Shown here: positions 16,838-24,870 of the stretch, in pieces
Position numbering within the stretch: position 1 is the stretch's first letter
Layout of the letters: each line of letters starts with the position of its first letter
NCBI GenBank assembly: GCA_023458035.1
Contig: JAEXAX010000034.1
Coordinates: 186,001-250,000, forward strand
Reading direction: 5' to 3'
Source of the DNA: Bacillota bacterium
GTDB lineage: Bacteria; Bacillota; Clostridia; Lachnospirales; Lachnospiraceae
Length of the DNA stretch: 64,000 bases
Made by a program: the position numbers and the translations under genes
The notes under the pieces: generated by a model
Told to the model about the DNA's origin: nothing
Database searches by the model: none
The model's input: the letters and a program-made list of their open reading frames with translations, nothing else

Positions 16838-17760
16838 ACAGGCACCACTTTGGAAAACAGATTCTTGATCATGGCCTCGTCCAGACGGGGGCCGATCAGA
16901 GTCAGGTAATGACCGCTATTCTCGTGCGGTGTAATGGTCAAGCGTTGATACAGATACTGGAGCTGACGCAGCCCTTCATCCGTTTGCAGGATACCCTTGG
17001 CCCGAACCACCATCAGAGGACGTTCGGTTTCCAGCGCCACGAAGGCTTCCTGCAGAGCCGTCAAGGACACGGTGCCGGACGGTTTCAGGGTCAGACTGGT
17101 AAAGAGCGGATCAACGTGCTGATGTCCATGGTCGTGATGTCCCCGGCAGCCACAGCCTTCGTCATGCTGCTGATGCTCGTGACAGCCACAGCCTTCACTA
17201 TGCTGATGCTCATGACAGCCACAGCCTGCCGGTGCGGCTGCTCCGCGTAAGCGGGCAATCTCGGCCATTACCTGTTCGGTCAGTTCGGGCTCTCCTTCAG
17301 TATGAGAAGGGATGATGGTATCTGCCGCCAGAATCTGATCCAGGTAATACTCACCGAAGTTTTCCAGATAGATGGCAAAGCGGGTAACATCGACGATGGT
17401 GATCTTTTGAGCCAGCACGATCCGGTCGGCCAGCGACGGATGCAGACAGGCGGTCTCGATATCCGACAGCTTGCCGATACCGGACGGCTCGATCAGGATA
17501 TCCTGCGGCTCATATTCACGGATAACGGCCTTGATGGCGGTGATAAAATCACCGGCCAGCGAGCAGCAAATGCAACCGTTTTGCAAGGTGGTGACGGAAA
17601 AGCCTCCGTCTTGTAAGAGGGCTGCGTCAAGACTGACTTCACCGAAATCGTTCTCGATTAGAACCACCTTACGGTCGGCAAAGTGTTCGGTCAACAGTTT
17701 CTGCAAATATGTGGTTTTACCGGCTCCTAAAAAGCCGGACAGAATATAGACATTGGTCAT
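16834..17760 (-). CDS. COG0523 metallochaperone GTPase, His/Cys-rich
   Basis: 308-aa G3E GTPase of the CobW/ZagA/ZNG1 group, which delivers zinc to client proteins in low-zinc cells. Seen: P-loop SGFLGAGKTT, Switch ENDFGEVSLD, the metal motif NGCICCSL, LIEPSGIGKLSDIE, and the C-terminal CobW_C domain ending in RLDEAMIKNLF. A striking insert at about residues 195-240 has three GCGCxxH units (GCGCHEHQ, GCGCHEHQQ, GCGCRGHHDHGHQH). The start is MTNVYILSGF at 17760, where ATG overlaps the fur stop (ATGA) and AAAGGAG lies 8 bases upstream; longer readings upstream are not needed. Confidence 0.92.
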   Translation of the reverse strand: MTNVYILSGFLGAGKTTYLQKLLTEHFADRKVVLIENDFGEVSLDAALLQDGGFSVTTLQNGCICCSLAGDFITAIKAVIREYEPQDILIEPSGIGKLSDIETACLHPSLADRIVLAQKITIVDVTRFAIYLENFGEYYLDQILAADTIIPSHTEGEPELTEQVMAEIARLRGAAAPAGCGCHEHQHSEGCGCHEHQQHDEGCGCRGHHDHGHQHVDPLFTSLTLKPSGTVSLTALQEAFVALETERPLMVVRAKGILQTDEGLRQLQYLYQRLTITPHENSGHYLTLIGPRLDEAMIKNLFSKVVPV

Positions 17761-18233
17761 GTATTGAACTCCTTTTGATCGTGTACTTTGGTTTTGGCAG
17801 CTGCGATATCGGCACCATGCTTCGGACTGCATTTGCGGCAGTAGCCGTATAATTCGATCTTGTGACTGGTCACATGAAAATCCGCTTCGGCAGCAGATAA
17901 GGTGACGTCTTCGATCGGGCAGTGTCTGACCGGAATCTTATCATGGCAATCCAGACAGATCGCATAATGGGTGTGCTGCTTGGCCAGAGTGTAGGCCGCC
18001 ATGGCGTCATCCAGATAGAGATGTCGCTCTAAATATCCGACAGACAGCAGCAGCTCCAATGTTCGATAGACAGTGGAGAAATTCAGAGGCAGCAGCAGCC
18101 TGGCCTGCTGATAAAGGTCATTGGCGGTCAACGGCCGTCCGGCCTGTTCAAAGATCTGGCAAATGCACAGCCTTGGCAGGGTTTTTTTGACGCCCTCCGG
18201 GAAATGGCGGACGGAAAAGGTCGGTTTATCCAC
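17757..18233 (-). CDS. Fur family regulator, probably Zur
   Basis: 158-aa Fur-family repressor with the winged-helix core (RLCICQIFEQAGRPLTANDLYQQAR, NFSTVYRTLELL), metal-site His residues (TKQHTHYAICLDC-like, HTHYAIC) and the structural zinc cysteines CLDC and CRKC. Its position inside a znu operon points to zinc sensing (Zur) rather than iron. It starts with GTG at 18233, 8 bases inside znuB, and its TGA overlaps the GTPase ATG. It probably represses its own operon through the palindromes near 20.87 kb. Confidence 0.88.
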   Translation of the reverse strand: MDKPTFSVRHFPEGVKKTLPRLCICQIFEQAGRPLTANDLYQQARLLLPLNFSTVYRTLELLLSVGYLERHLYLDDAMAAYTLAKQHTHYAICLDCHDKIPVRHCPIEDVTLSAAEADFHVTSHKIELYGYCRKCSPKHGADIAAAKTKVHDQKEFNT

Positions 18234-19041
18234 GACGTAACACCTTCTTTCCGAGAAAGATCAATAACAGGGTAAAGACGCCGAGCAGTACGATGGTTCC
18301 ACCCGGTTTCAGGCCCATATAATAGGACAGGGTCAGGCCGACCACAGTGAACAGTACGGCAAAGCCGACAGCATACAGCACTGTCCGGCGATAGCTTCCG
18401 GCCACCTGCATGGCGCAGGAAACCGGAACTACCATCATGGAGCTGACGATCAGTGCCCCGACGGTTCGGGAAGCGATCGAAACCGTCACTGCTGTCAATA
18501 AGGTGAAAATCGTATTGATCACATTGTCGGGAACACCGCTTAATCTGGCGGCCTGCTCATCGACCGAGATATAAAACAGCGAATGATAAAGCAGGATGAA
18601 GACGGCCAGTACGGTGAACGACAGACCGATTACCAGATACAGCTCGAAATCCGTGATGGCTACGATACTGCCGAATAAAAAGCTGTTAAAATTCGCAGAG
18701 TTGCCCATATACTTGGACAGTACGCCGGTCAGACCGATGCCGGCCGACATGATGATGGCGATCGACATTTCCGAATAGGCCGGTAATTTCTTGCGGATCA
18801 CCTCGATACTGAGGGAGGCAATGATACAGCTGATGACAGCTCCCAGCACAGGGTTAAAGCCGAGGATCAGGCCGATGGCCACACCGGCCAGCGAGGTGTG
18901 CGAGAGGGCGTCGCCGATCATGGATAGGCGTTTGCAGACGATGACCACTCCGATACAGGGAATGATGACAGCAATCAGGATGCCGACGATAAAGGCTTTG
19001 CGCATAAAATCATATTCTAATAAATTGAGAAATGCGGGCAT
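18226..19041 (-). CDS. znuB: zinc ABC transporter permease
   Basis: 271-aa ABC-3 family permease with about eight helices. Family landmarks: GDALSHTSLAGVAIG (the ABC-3 EAA-like loop), SVDEQAARLSGVP, SRTVGALIVSSMMVVPVSCA. Together with ZnuC and ZnuA it forms a high-affinity Zn2+ (less likely Mn2+) importer. It lies 11 bases after znuC and overlaps the fur gene by 8 bases. Confidence 0.93.
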   Translation of the reverse strand: MPAFLNLLEYDFMRKAFIVGILIAVIIPCIGVVIVCKRLSMIGDALSHTSLAGVAIGLILGFNPVLGAVISCIIASLSIEVIRKKLPAYSEMSIAIIMSAGIGLTGVLSKYMGNSANFNSFLFGSIVAITDFELYLVIGLSFTVLAVFILLYHSLFYISVDEQAARLSGVPDNVINTIFTLLTAVTVSIASRTVGALIVSSMMVVPVSCAMQVAGSYRRTVLYAVGFAVLFTVVGLTLSYYMGLKPGGTIVLLGVFTLLLIFLGKKVLRRG

Positions 19042-19052
19042 CGGAACCTCCT

Positions 19053-19793
19053 TTAGTGGATATGAACATGGTCGGCCGGCGGATGCTGATGCCTGTGCTC
19101 TAATTCATGAGTCAGCTGCTCCCGCGTCACCTCCAGCACCGAACCGTATTCCAGGCAAAGGGTACGGGTGACAAAGGGATGAGCCTTGGCGATATCATGA
19201 GTGACCATCAGAATGGTCAGCTGACGGCTTCGATTCAGCTCCTGCAGCAGGGTATAAAACTCCAGGGCGGTGGTATCATCGACACCGGTGGTCGGCTCGT
19301 CGAGAATCATCACCGCCGGTTCGCCGACCAGAGCTCTGGCCAGCAGTACCCGCTGCAGTTGTCCGCCGGATAATTGACTGAGCAGTCTTTTGCGGTAATC
19401 GCTCATACCGACGGCTGCAAAGGCTTCAGCCACCTTTTTTTCGTCTTCTGCCGTAAACCGTGAAAACAGCGGTTTTCTGGCTCGCAGATTGGTTTTGACG
19501 ATCTCATCGGCGGTGGCGGGAAACTGACTTTGCAGCAGCAGACCCTTTTGCGGCACATAGCCGATGCGCGGCCAGGGGATGGCGTCATGGTCAGACTCGC
19601 CGAACAGCCGGATCTCGCCGGTGTCCGGAGTCAGTTCACCCAGCAGCAGCTTAAACAGGGTGCTTTTACCGGCACCGTTGCTGCCGATCAGGGCAACAAA
19701 ATCTCCCTTTTGAATATCAAAAGATACCCCTTCTAAAACAGGGGTATCTTGATAAGCAAAGGATATAGTTTCTATTTGAATGATCGGTTCCAT
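19053..19793 (-). CDS. znuC: zinc ABC transporter ATP-binding protein
   Basis: 246-aa ABC ATPase: Walker A GSNGAGKST, Q-loop GYVPQKG, signature LSGGQLQRVLLARAL, Walker B VMILDEPTTGVD, switch His in MVTHD. The C-terminal tail HRHQHPPADHVHIH is histidine-rich and may bind zinc. 17 bases separate it from znuA. Confidence 0.94.
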   Translation of the reverse strand: MEPIIQIETISFAYQDTPVLEGVSFDIQKGDFVALIGSNGAGKSTLFKLLLGELTPDTGEIRLFGESDHDAIPWPRIGYVPQKGLLLQSQFPATADEIVKTNLRARKPLFSRFTAEDEKKVAEAFAAVGMSDYRKRLLSQLSGGQLQRVLLARALVGEPAVMILDEPTTGVDDTTALEFYTLLQELNRSRQLTILMVTHDIAKAHPFVTRTLCLEYGSVLEVTREQLTHELEHRHQHPPADHVHIH

Positions 19794-19810
19794 TTTTGCC
19801 TCATTCTATA

Positions 19811-20809
19811 TTATTTTGCCAGGGCTTCCAGTAAGGATGTGAGGTTTATCTCCATAGCGACGAGATAGTCACCCTTTTCAGGCGCGCTTTCCAGCGGATT
19901 TAACATGGCTGTTTTGGCGCCGGTTTCCTTGGCGATTGATTCAGCCACCTTCGGGCTGACCAGCTCTTCAAAGAAAATGGTTGAAACCTTATTCTCCTTC
20001 ACAAAGGAAATGACTTCCTTCATGCGCTGTGGATCCGGCTCGGAATTTGGGGACAGTCCCTCGATACCGATCTGCTTCAGACCGTAAGCATGGCACAGGT
20101 AGCCGAAGGCCTCGTGGGCGGTCACGATGGATTTACCCTTATATGCGGCCAATTCTTTGGTAAACTTCTGATCCAAGTCATCGAAGAGCTTGGCCCACTT
20201 TTGATAGTTCTGTTCGTAATATGTTTTATTGGCAGCATCGGCCTTCACCAGACCGTCCTTGATATTCTCCAGCTCTTTTTTTGCGTTCTTCACATTCAGC
20301 CAGACATGCGGATCGGTATCGCCGTGGTCATGCTCGTGCTTCTCGTCTTTGTCATGGCTTTTATCATGTTCATGATCCTCGGCTTCATCATGATGATGAT
20401 GCTCACCGGTCAAAAGCTCGATCCCCTTGGAAGCTTCAACCGGTACCAGCTTTTTGTTTCCAAGGGTCTTAGACACCTTTTCTACCCAATGCTCCATACC
20501 GGCACCATTATACACCAAAACATTGGCTTTTTCCAGTGCTGCCATGTCGGTTGCCTCCGGCTCCCAGTCATGCGGTTCCACGCCGGCCGGTACCAGAGTC
20601 TTAACATCGACCTTATCGCCGCCGATCTTTTGAACAAAGTCGGTCATCACATAAAAGCTGGAATATACCTGCAGTTTTTCGTTATCCTTTTTATCCGTGG
20701 CAACGGACACAGTTTTTGATGAGGTCTGTGACGGTTTGCTTCCGGCCGTGCAGGCAGCCAACAGGCTGAAACTTAATGCTCCGGCTAATAATAAACGTAA
20801 ATGCTTCAT
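19811..20809 (-). CDS. znuA: zinc ABC transporter substrate-binding lipoprotein
   Basis: 332-aa cluster A-I metal-binding protein. Lipoprotein signal with the lipobox LLAAC at Cys20. Metal ligands are suggested by VEPHDWEP, HVWLNVKNAK, TAHEAFGYL and the C-terminal Glu/Asp region. Between the first and second ligands lies a His/Asp/Glu-rich loop (about residues 136-165; GEHHHHDEAEDHEHDK), typical of zinc-specific rather than manganese-specific members. First gene of the operon. Confidence 0.94.
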   Translation of the reverse strand: MKHLRLLLAGALSFSLLAACTAGSKPSQTSSKTVSVATDKKDNEKLQVYSSFYVMTDFVQKIGGDKVDVKTLVPAGVEPHDWEPEATDMAALEKANVLVYNGAGMEHWVEKVSKTLGNKKLVPVEASKGIELLTGEHHHHDEAEDHEHDKSHDKDEKHEHDHGDTDPHVWLNVKNAKKELENIKDGLVKADAANKTYYEQNYQKWAKLFDDLDQKFTKELAAYKGKSIVTAHEAFGYLCHAYGLKQIGIEGLSPNSEPDPQRMKEVISFVKENKVSTIFFEELVSPKVAESIAKETGAKTAMLNPLESAPEKGDYLVAMEINLTSLLEALAK

Positions 20810-20855
20810 TATCTGCTCCTTTCAAAGCTGTTTTACAAATGTTTTACTGATATTC

Positions 20856-20888
20856 AATATAACGCAATTGCAAATCAGTTGCAACTGA
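20856..20888 (-). promoter_or_regulatory. znu operon promoter overlapped by palindromes (candidate Zur sites)
   Basis: On the minus strand: TTGCAA (-35, 20884-20879), 17 bases, TATATT (-10, 20861-20856), about 47 bases before the znuA ATG. The -35 is the centre of the perfect 14-bp palindrome TCAGTTGCAACTGA (20875-20888). A second palindrome, GCAATTGC (20864-20871), lies in the spacer. This is a textbook place for a repressor, most simply the operon's own Fur/Zur protein. The sequence does not match the Bacillus Zur box closely. Confidence 0.6.
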
Positions 20889-21079
20889 ATAACGTAAAGT
20901 TTTGCATGAAAATTTCAAAAGTAAGCGCTAATCTCAGAGTGGGAAAAAACCTCTGAAAATGCTATAATTTCTTGTAGGAAAGGCAGGGCGAAAAAGAACA
21001 ACCCGTTTAACTTTGTACCGATACACTGGGGCTAAAGAGAGTATGATGCGATACACTGTGATCGGAGGGGGGAGAAAAC

Positions 21080-21427
21080 ATGCAGATGATTCAGTCTTTT
21101 AATCAGACCATAGATTATATTGAAACCGTTTTGTCGGATGAAATTGATGAAGAGAAGGTAGCGCGTCTATCGGGCTACTCCTACCGGATGTTCAGTCGTC
21201 TGTTTTCAATCCTGACAGACACTACCCTGACGGAATATATCAGAAGCAGAAGACTGACAGAAGCGGCCATGCTGCTGAGGGATACCGGCGATAAAGTCAT
21301 TGACATCGCCCTGCGTTTTGGTTACGAATCAGCGGATGCCTTTACGGCGGCTTTTAAAAGTTTTCACGGTTCGACTCCTTCCGAGGTCAGGAGCGGAAGA
21401 CCGTTCCGACTGGTTTCTCGTATATAG
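21080..21427 (+). pseudogene. AraC-type DNA-binding half of a split regulator
   Basis: 115 aa: an N-terminal AraC/XylS double helix-turn-helix (IDEEKVARLSGYSYRMFSRLFS... VIDIALRFGYESADAFTAAFKSFHGSTPSEVR), as in the Rob/YdeE-like regulators that carry a GyrI-like C-terminal domain. The frame stops at TAG (21425-21427) exactly in the linker, and the continuation LALSINGGRSM in the same frame matches the usual linker. So a single amber mutation has split an approximately 290-aa protein. This half could still bind DNA on its own, as MarA-size proteins do. Confidence 0.75.
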
Positions 21428-21457
21428 TTGGCACTCAGTATCAATGGAGGAAGAAGT

Positions 21458-21952
21458 ATGAACATTACGATTCAAAAGAAACCGGCTCTGACCGTGGCCG
21501 GCATCAACAGACAAGTCATTACTTCAAAGCTGTGTCCGGACACCTGGGGTGAATTATTCGGAAAATACAGTCATCAGGAATTGGCCGCACTCGGAAACGG
21601 ACAGAGCGTCGGCGTTTGTCATGATATGGCCGAGATGGCGCCCTGCGAAGGACAGGGCGGCCATCTCATTAATTACATGGCCGGCTATCTGGTGAACGAT
21701 GAAAAAAGGGCAGTCGAGCTGGGGCTGGATATCCTGCAGACCGTCGAGGCCGAATACGCGGTGGTAGAGTTGCAGGGAAAAGTACCGGACTGCATTCATC
21801 AGGGGTGGAAATATGTGATGGAGGTTTTCTTTCCGGAGCATGGCTATATACACTCCGGGCAACCGGATTTTGAGTACTATTTGGAAGGCGATATGTACAG
21901 TGACGATTATCGGATGGAGCTGTGGATACCGGTGGCAAGGGAAGAAAAATAA
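21458..21952 (+). CDS. GyrI-like effector-binding half of the split regulator
   Basis: 164 aa, in the same frame as the upstream AraC half but after its TAG. Starts MNITIQKKPALTVAGI; GyrI-like/AraC effector-binding domain features include HDMAEMAPCEGQGGHL, VVELQGKVPDCIHQGWKYV and FEYYLEGDMYSDDYRMELWIPV at the end. GGAGG lies 7-8 bases before the ATG at 21458, so it can be translated independently as a stand-alone small-molecule-binding protein. Whether the split is functional or recent decay cannot be told. Confidence 0.78.
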   Translation: MNITIQKKPALTVAGINRQVITSKLCPDTWGELFGKYSHQELAALGNGQSVGVCHDMAEMAPCEGQGGHLINYMAGYLVNDEKRAVELGLDILQTVEAEYAVVELQGKVPDCIHQGWKYVMEVFFPEHGYIHSGQPDFEYYLEGDMYSDDYRMELWIPVAREEK

Positions 21953-21961
21953 GACATAAAG

Positions 21962-22013
21962 AAAGCCGTATGATATGACCGGTTTTGCGGCGGTCATATC
22001 ATACGGCTTTTTA
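21962..22013. terminator. terminator between GyrI-like gene and phosphomutase gene
   Basis: 20-bp perfect stem (21962-21981 with 21991-22010) with a 9-base loop, followed by TTTTT on the plus strand and preceded by AAAGAAA. It serves both convergent genes. Confidence 0.85.
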
Positions 22014-22047
22014 GGAAATAAAGGGGGATTTGTGATTTTTTAGGGAA

Positions 22048-23292
22048 TCAATTTCCTTCTTTTTTGGTCGCCTCTAAATAATCAAAGAGAGTGTTGAAGA
22101 ATTCGTTTCCGCTGATTCTGCTGAGAGCACCGGCTGAAACGGAAACTTCATCATAGCTTGTGACCGCGTCATTTCGGATGTTTTTTCCGCTGATCACCAC
22201 CGGCACCGGATCACCGCTGTGTTCCCGTCTTTCGCAAGGGGTGGAATGGTCGGCGGCCAGGGCAATGATAAGGTTTTCTTTGATCGCCGCCTGTGCAGAC
22301 TGCAGGATAATACCGGCCATTCGATCATAGATTTCGATTGCTTTAACCTTGCCGAGCGGATCATTATCATGTCCCATTAGATCGGTGGCCTTGTAGTGCA
22401 GTACGACAAAGTCATGTTCTTTCAGGGCTTCGACTGCCAGCCGGCATTTCATCTCGATATTGGTATCTATATTTCCGGTAAAGCTTTCATGGGTAATGGT
22501 TGTAAAGCCGGCCAGCTTGGCCACCCCCAGCACGGTCGATTCACAGGCGACACAGGCGGCCCTGACCTTGTACCTTTCAGCTGTTTTTTCAAGTCGCGGC
22601 ATCTTGCCGGCGCCCCTGGTCAGCACATAGTTTGCCTTTAATAATCCCTGCTTTGCGCGCTCCACATTGACGGGATGTTGATCAAGGATTTCAAAAATCT
22701 TCTGTTGGATCCTTCCGATGATGAGGCTGGTTCTGGCGGAGGCCTCATCATTATCCTGCGGGGCGGGCGGCGTTTTGACAGCCAGTCCTTCCGTTTTTGG
22801 GTCGGTATCGGCCACTTTTTCAGACAGGCTCTCGCCCCTCAGAACCAATACGGCCCGGTGCTCGGTGGATTCTTTAAAGATCACCCTGACACCGTCTACC
22901 TCCATTCCGTTGATGGCTTTTGCAAGTTCACCGGTACCCCGGCGAATACGACCGGCTCTTCGATCTACCACAACTTGATTTTCATCGACTGTCGCAAAAT
23001 TACATCTAAAGGCGATATCGCCGGCCTGCAGTTCGATATCATTGCCAAAGGCCTCGATCGGGCCCCGGCCCGGATAGTCCTTCAGCGAATAGCCAAATAG
23101 AATCATATGACCAAGATCGGTACCGACCGGAGTGCCGGCTTTGTGAAGATCCATGATACCGCAGGAGCCGTAAGCGGCCAGTTTGTTTAGGTTTTCTTTT
23201 TTGGCATATTGCAGAGGAGTGAGGAAACCAAGTTCCTCGCAAGGTCTGTCGCCAAGACCGTCTGCAATCATTAATAAGATTTTATTTTTCAC
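22048..23292 (-). CDS. ApgM-like phosphoglycerate mutase family protein
   Basis: 414-aa member of the archaeal-type cofactor-independent phosphoglycerate mutase family (alkaline phosphatase superfamily). Metal-site motifs: IADGLGDRP near the N-terminus, YPGRGPIEAFGND, DLMGHDNDPLGK, AADHSTPCERREHSGDPVP. Where archaeal ApgM has a catalytic Ser in GSD.AHL, this protein reads GTDLGHM, with Thr as the likely phosphorylated nucleophile. It is transcribed with a DASS anion transporter 9 bases upstream. It could be a true phosphoglycerate mutase or act on another phosphate ester or phosphonate; the context favours a dedicated substrate. Confidence 0.8.
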   Translation of the reverse strand: MKNKILLMIADGLGDRPCEELGFLTPLQYAKKENLNKLAAYGSCGIMDLHKAGTPVGTDLGHMILFGYSLKDYPGRGPIEAFGNDIELQAGDIAFRCNFATVDENQVVVDRRAGRIRRGTGELAKAINGMEVDGVRVIFKESTEHRAVLVLRGESLSEKVADTDPKTEGLAVKTPPAPQDNDEASARTSLIIGRIQQKIFEILDQHPVNVERAKQGLLKANYVLTRGAGKMPRLEKTAERYKVRAACVACESTVLGVAKLAGFTTITHESFTGNIDTNIEMKCRLAVEALKEHDFVVLHYKATDLMGHDNDPLGKVKAIEIYDRMAGIILQSAQAAIKENLIIALAADHSTPCERREHSGDPVPVVISGKNIRNDAVTSYDEVSVSAGALSRISGNEFFNTLFDYLEATKKEGN

Positions 23293-23301
23293 AGCATTCT
23301 C

Positions 23302-24744
23302 CTATAATACGAACTTCAGCCAGCCGAAGTAAATCAACGACATGGAACATGCTCCGATAAAGCAGGAAACCAGACCATAGATTAATTCATCCTTTACTGT
23401 AAAGTAGCCGGTACCGAAGTAAAGAGTGTTTACCTTCGAGTGCGGCGGCAGGGTAATGGTGTAGGCGATACCGAAGGAGCAAGCCAGCGCCAACGGAACC
23501 GGATCCATACCAAGCTGTGCGGACAAGGCGATAACAGCCGGGATCAGGATGGTGGTACGAACCGTTTTGCTGGTGAAGATCAAGTGACTGAAAACAGAAA
23601 TAAAGATCAAAACCAGGGCCACGACAGCGGTCGGCATCTTATCCAGACCGGTCGCATTGATCAACTTGCCGATCACCCATGATGCGGCTTCGGTATCATT
23701 TACAGCATTTCCGACAGCGTAGGCGCCGGCTGAGAAAATCATCAGATCCCACTTGATTTTGGCTTCTTTCCAGGTGATCACACCGATTCCCGGCATTAGG
23801 CAAAGGAACATAGCCAAAACGGCTGTCTGCTCGGTTGAGATTTTGAAACCGAACCAGGCCTTCTGATAATCTCCGGTCGCCCAGAGAAGCAGGGTGATGA
23901 CAAAAATGATAACGGCTTTGATTTCTCTTTGTGAGATCGGGCCAAGCTCCTGCAGCTGCTGTTTCAGGGATTGAGTGAAGCTGTCAGCATTTTCTTTGAA
24001 TTCGTCCTTATATTTAAACAGGAATATGCCGGCAATAAAGGCGAAGATGGTGGTCAGCAGGGCCTGCGGCAGGGAACCCATTAACCACTGCATATAACCG
24101 ATCTGGCCATGCGCCTGTTCGTTGATAAAGCCGACTGCCAAAACCTGTGCCGATGTTGCGGTCATCACAACTGAGGTGGCGAAGCCGTTGTTCTGGACGC
24201 CCTGCAGCATCATCAGCTTACCGAATTTGCTTTGCCCGGGCATTGCCTTAAAGACTTCCAGAATGATGAGTGCGATCGGAACGATCAGAGAGGCTCTGGC
24301 GGTCGTCGATGGCACAAAGAAGGCCAAAATATAGTTTACCACTACAAATACGATCAAAGTTTGTGTCGGTGTCTTGGCGAATTTTGTAACCAAGGTTAAT
24401 GCGATTCGTTTTCCGAGGTTTGAAGCACTCATGGCGGAGGTCAATACAAAGGCTGCAACCATTAACCAGATAATATCATAGCCAAGAGTACCGAAGGCGA
24501 CATCCTGCTTCTTCACTGCTCCCAGCAGTGGTAAAAGCAAGACAATTAATATTGACGTTAAGTAAATCGGGATCGGCTTACTGATCCACATGATCAGTGC
24601 GAACGTAAACAGGGCCAAACTGATCTGCCCTTCGCGGGACATTCCGCCGGGAAGAGGCATGAAGAACAGAATGAGGAAGGCCAGGATCGCCAATCCGGTT
24701 CCTATCAAACTCGATAGATTTTTTTTCGATGTTTCCTTTGACAT
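23302..24744 (-). CDS. DASS (SLC13) family anion transporter
   Basis: 480 aa, about 11-12 hydrophobic segments, of the divalent anion:Na+ symporter family that carries C4-dicarboxylates, citrate, sulfate or related anions. Signature-like segments: FVPSTTARASLIVPIAL (first SNT/T motif region) and the second half SHLIFTSKTVRTTILIP. I start at MSKETSKK (24744), which has GGAGG 6 bases upstream; the first ATG at 24756 overlaps that site. Divergent from a LysR gene that probably regulates it. Confidence 0.88.
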   Translation of the reverse strand: MSKETSKKNLSSLIGTGLAILAFLILFFMPLPGGMSREGQISLALFTFALIMWISKPIPIYLTSILIVLLLPLLGAVKKQDVAFGTLGYDIIWLMVAAFVLTSAMSASNLGKRIALTLVTKFAKTPTQTLIVFVVVNYILAFFVPSTTARASLIVPIALIILEVFKAMPGQSKFGKLMMLQGVQNNGFATSVVMTATSAQVLAVGFINEQAHGQIGYMQWLMGSLPQALLTTIFAFIAGIFLFKYKDEFKENADSFTQSLKQQLQELGPISQREIKAVIIFVITLLLWATGDYQKAWFGFKISTEQTAVLAMFLCLMPGIGVITWKEAKIKWDLMIFSAGAYAVGNAVNDTEAASWVIGKLINATGLDKMPTAVVALVLIFISVFSHLIFTSKTVRTTILIPAVIALSAQLGMDPVPLALACSFGIAYTITLPPHSKVNTLYFGTGYFTVKDELIYGLVSCFIGACSMSLIYFGWLKFVL

Positions 24745-24819
24745 TTCAACCTCCATAAATTTGTTTTATTTGTGTATATATATTATATGTCGAGCACAAC
24801 TATAAAACAAAAGAATTAT

Positions 24820-24849
24820 ATTATCATAATGATAATTATTTGTTATAAT
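24820..24849 (+). promoter_or_regulatory. LysR intergenic operator and promoter
   Basis: A 17-bp perfect palindrome ATTATCATAATGATAAT (24820-24836) overlaps the -35 region (TTATCA) of a promoter with a consensus -10, TATAAT (24844-24849), 17 bases downstream. It lies in the divergent LysR/DASS region, where a LysR-type regulator is expected to bind. Confidence 0.55.
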
Positions 24850-24870
24850 CATCCTGAGGAGGAAATAGAG

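Noticed and set aside
17130..17240. Short repeated units that might suggest a CRISPR-like or satellite array
   Set aside because: They are codons of the Cys/His repeat in the GTPase; the spacing and frame are protein-driven.
20281..20472. Plus-strand open frames opposite znuA with His/Asp-rich translation
   Set aside because: They are the complement of the His-rich loop of ZnuA.
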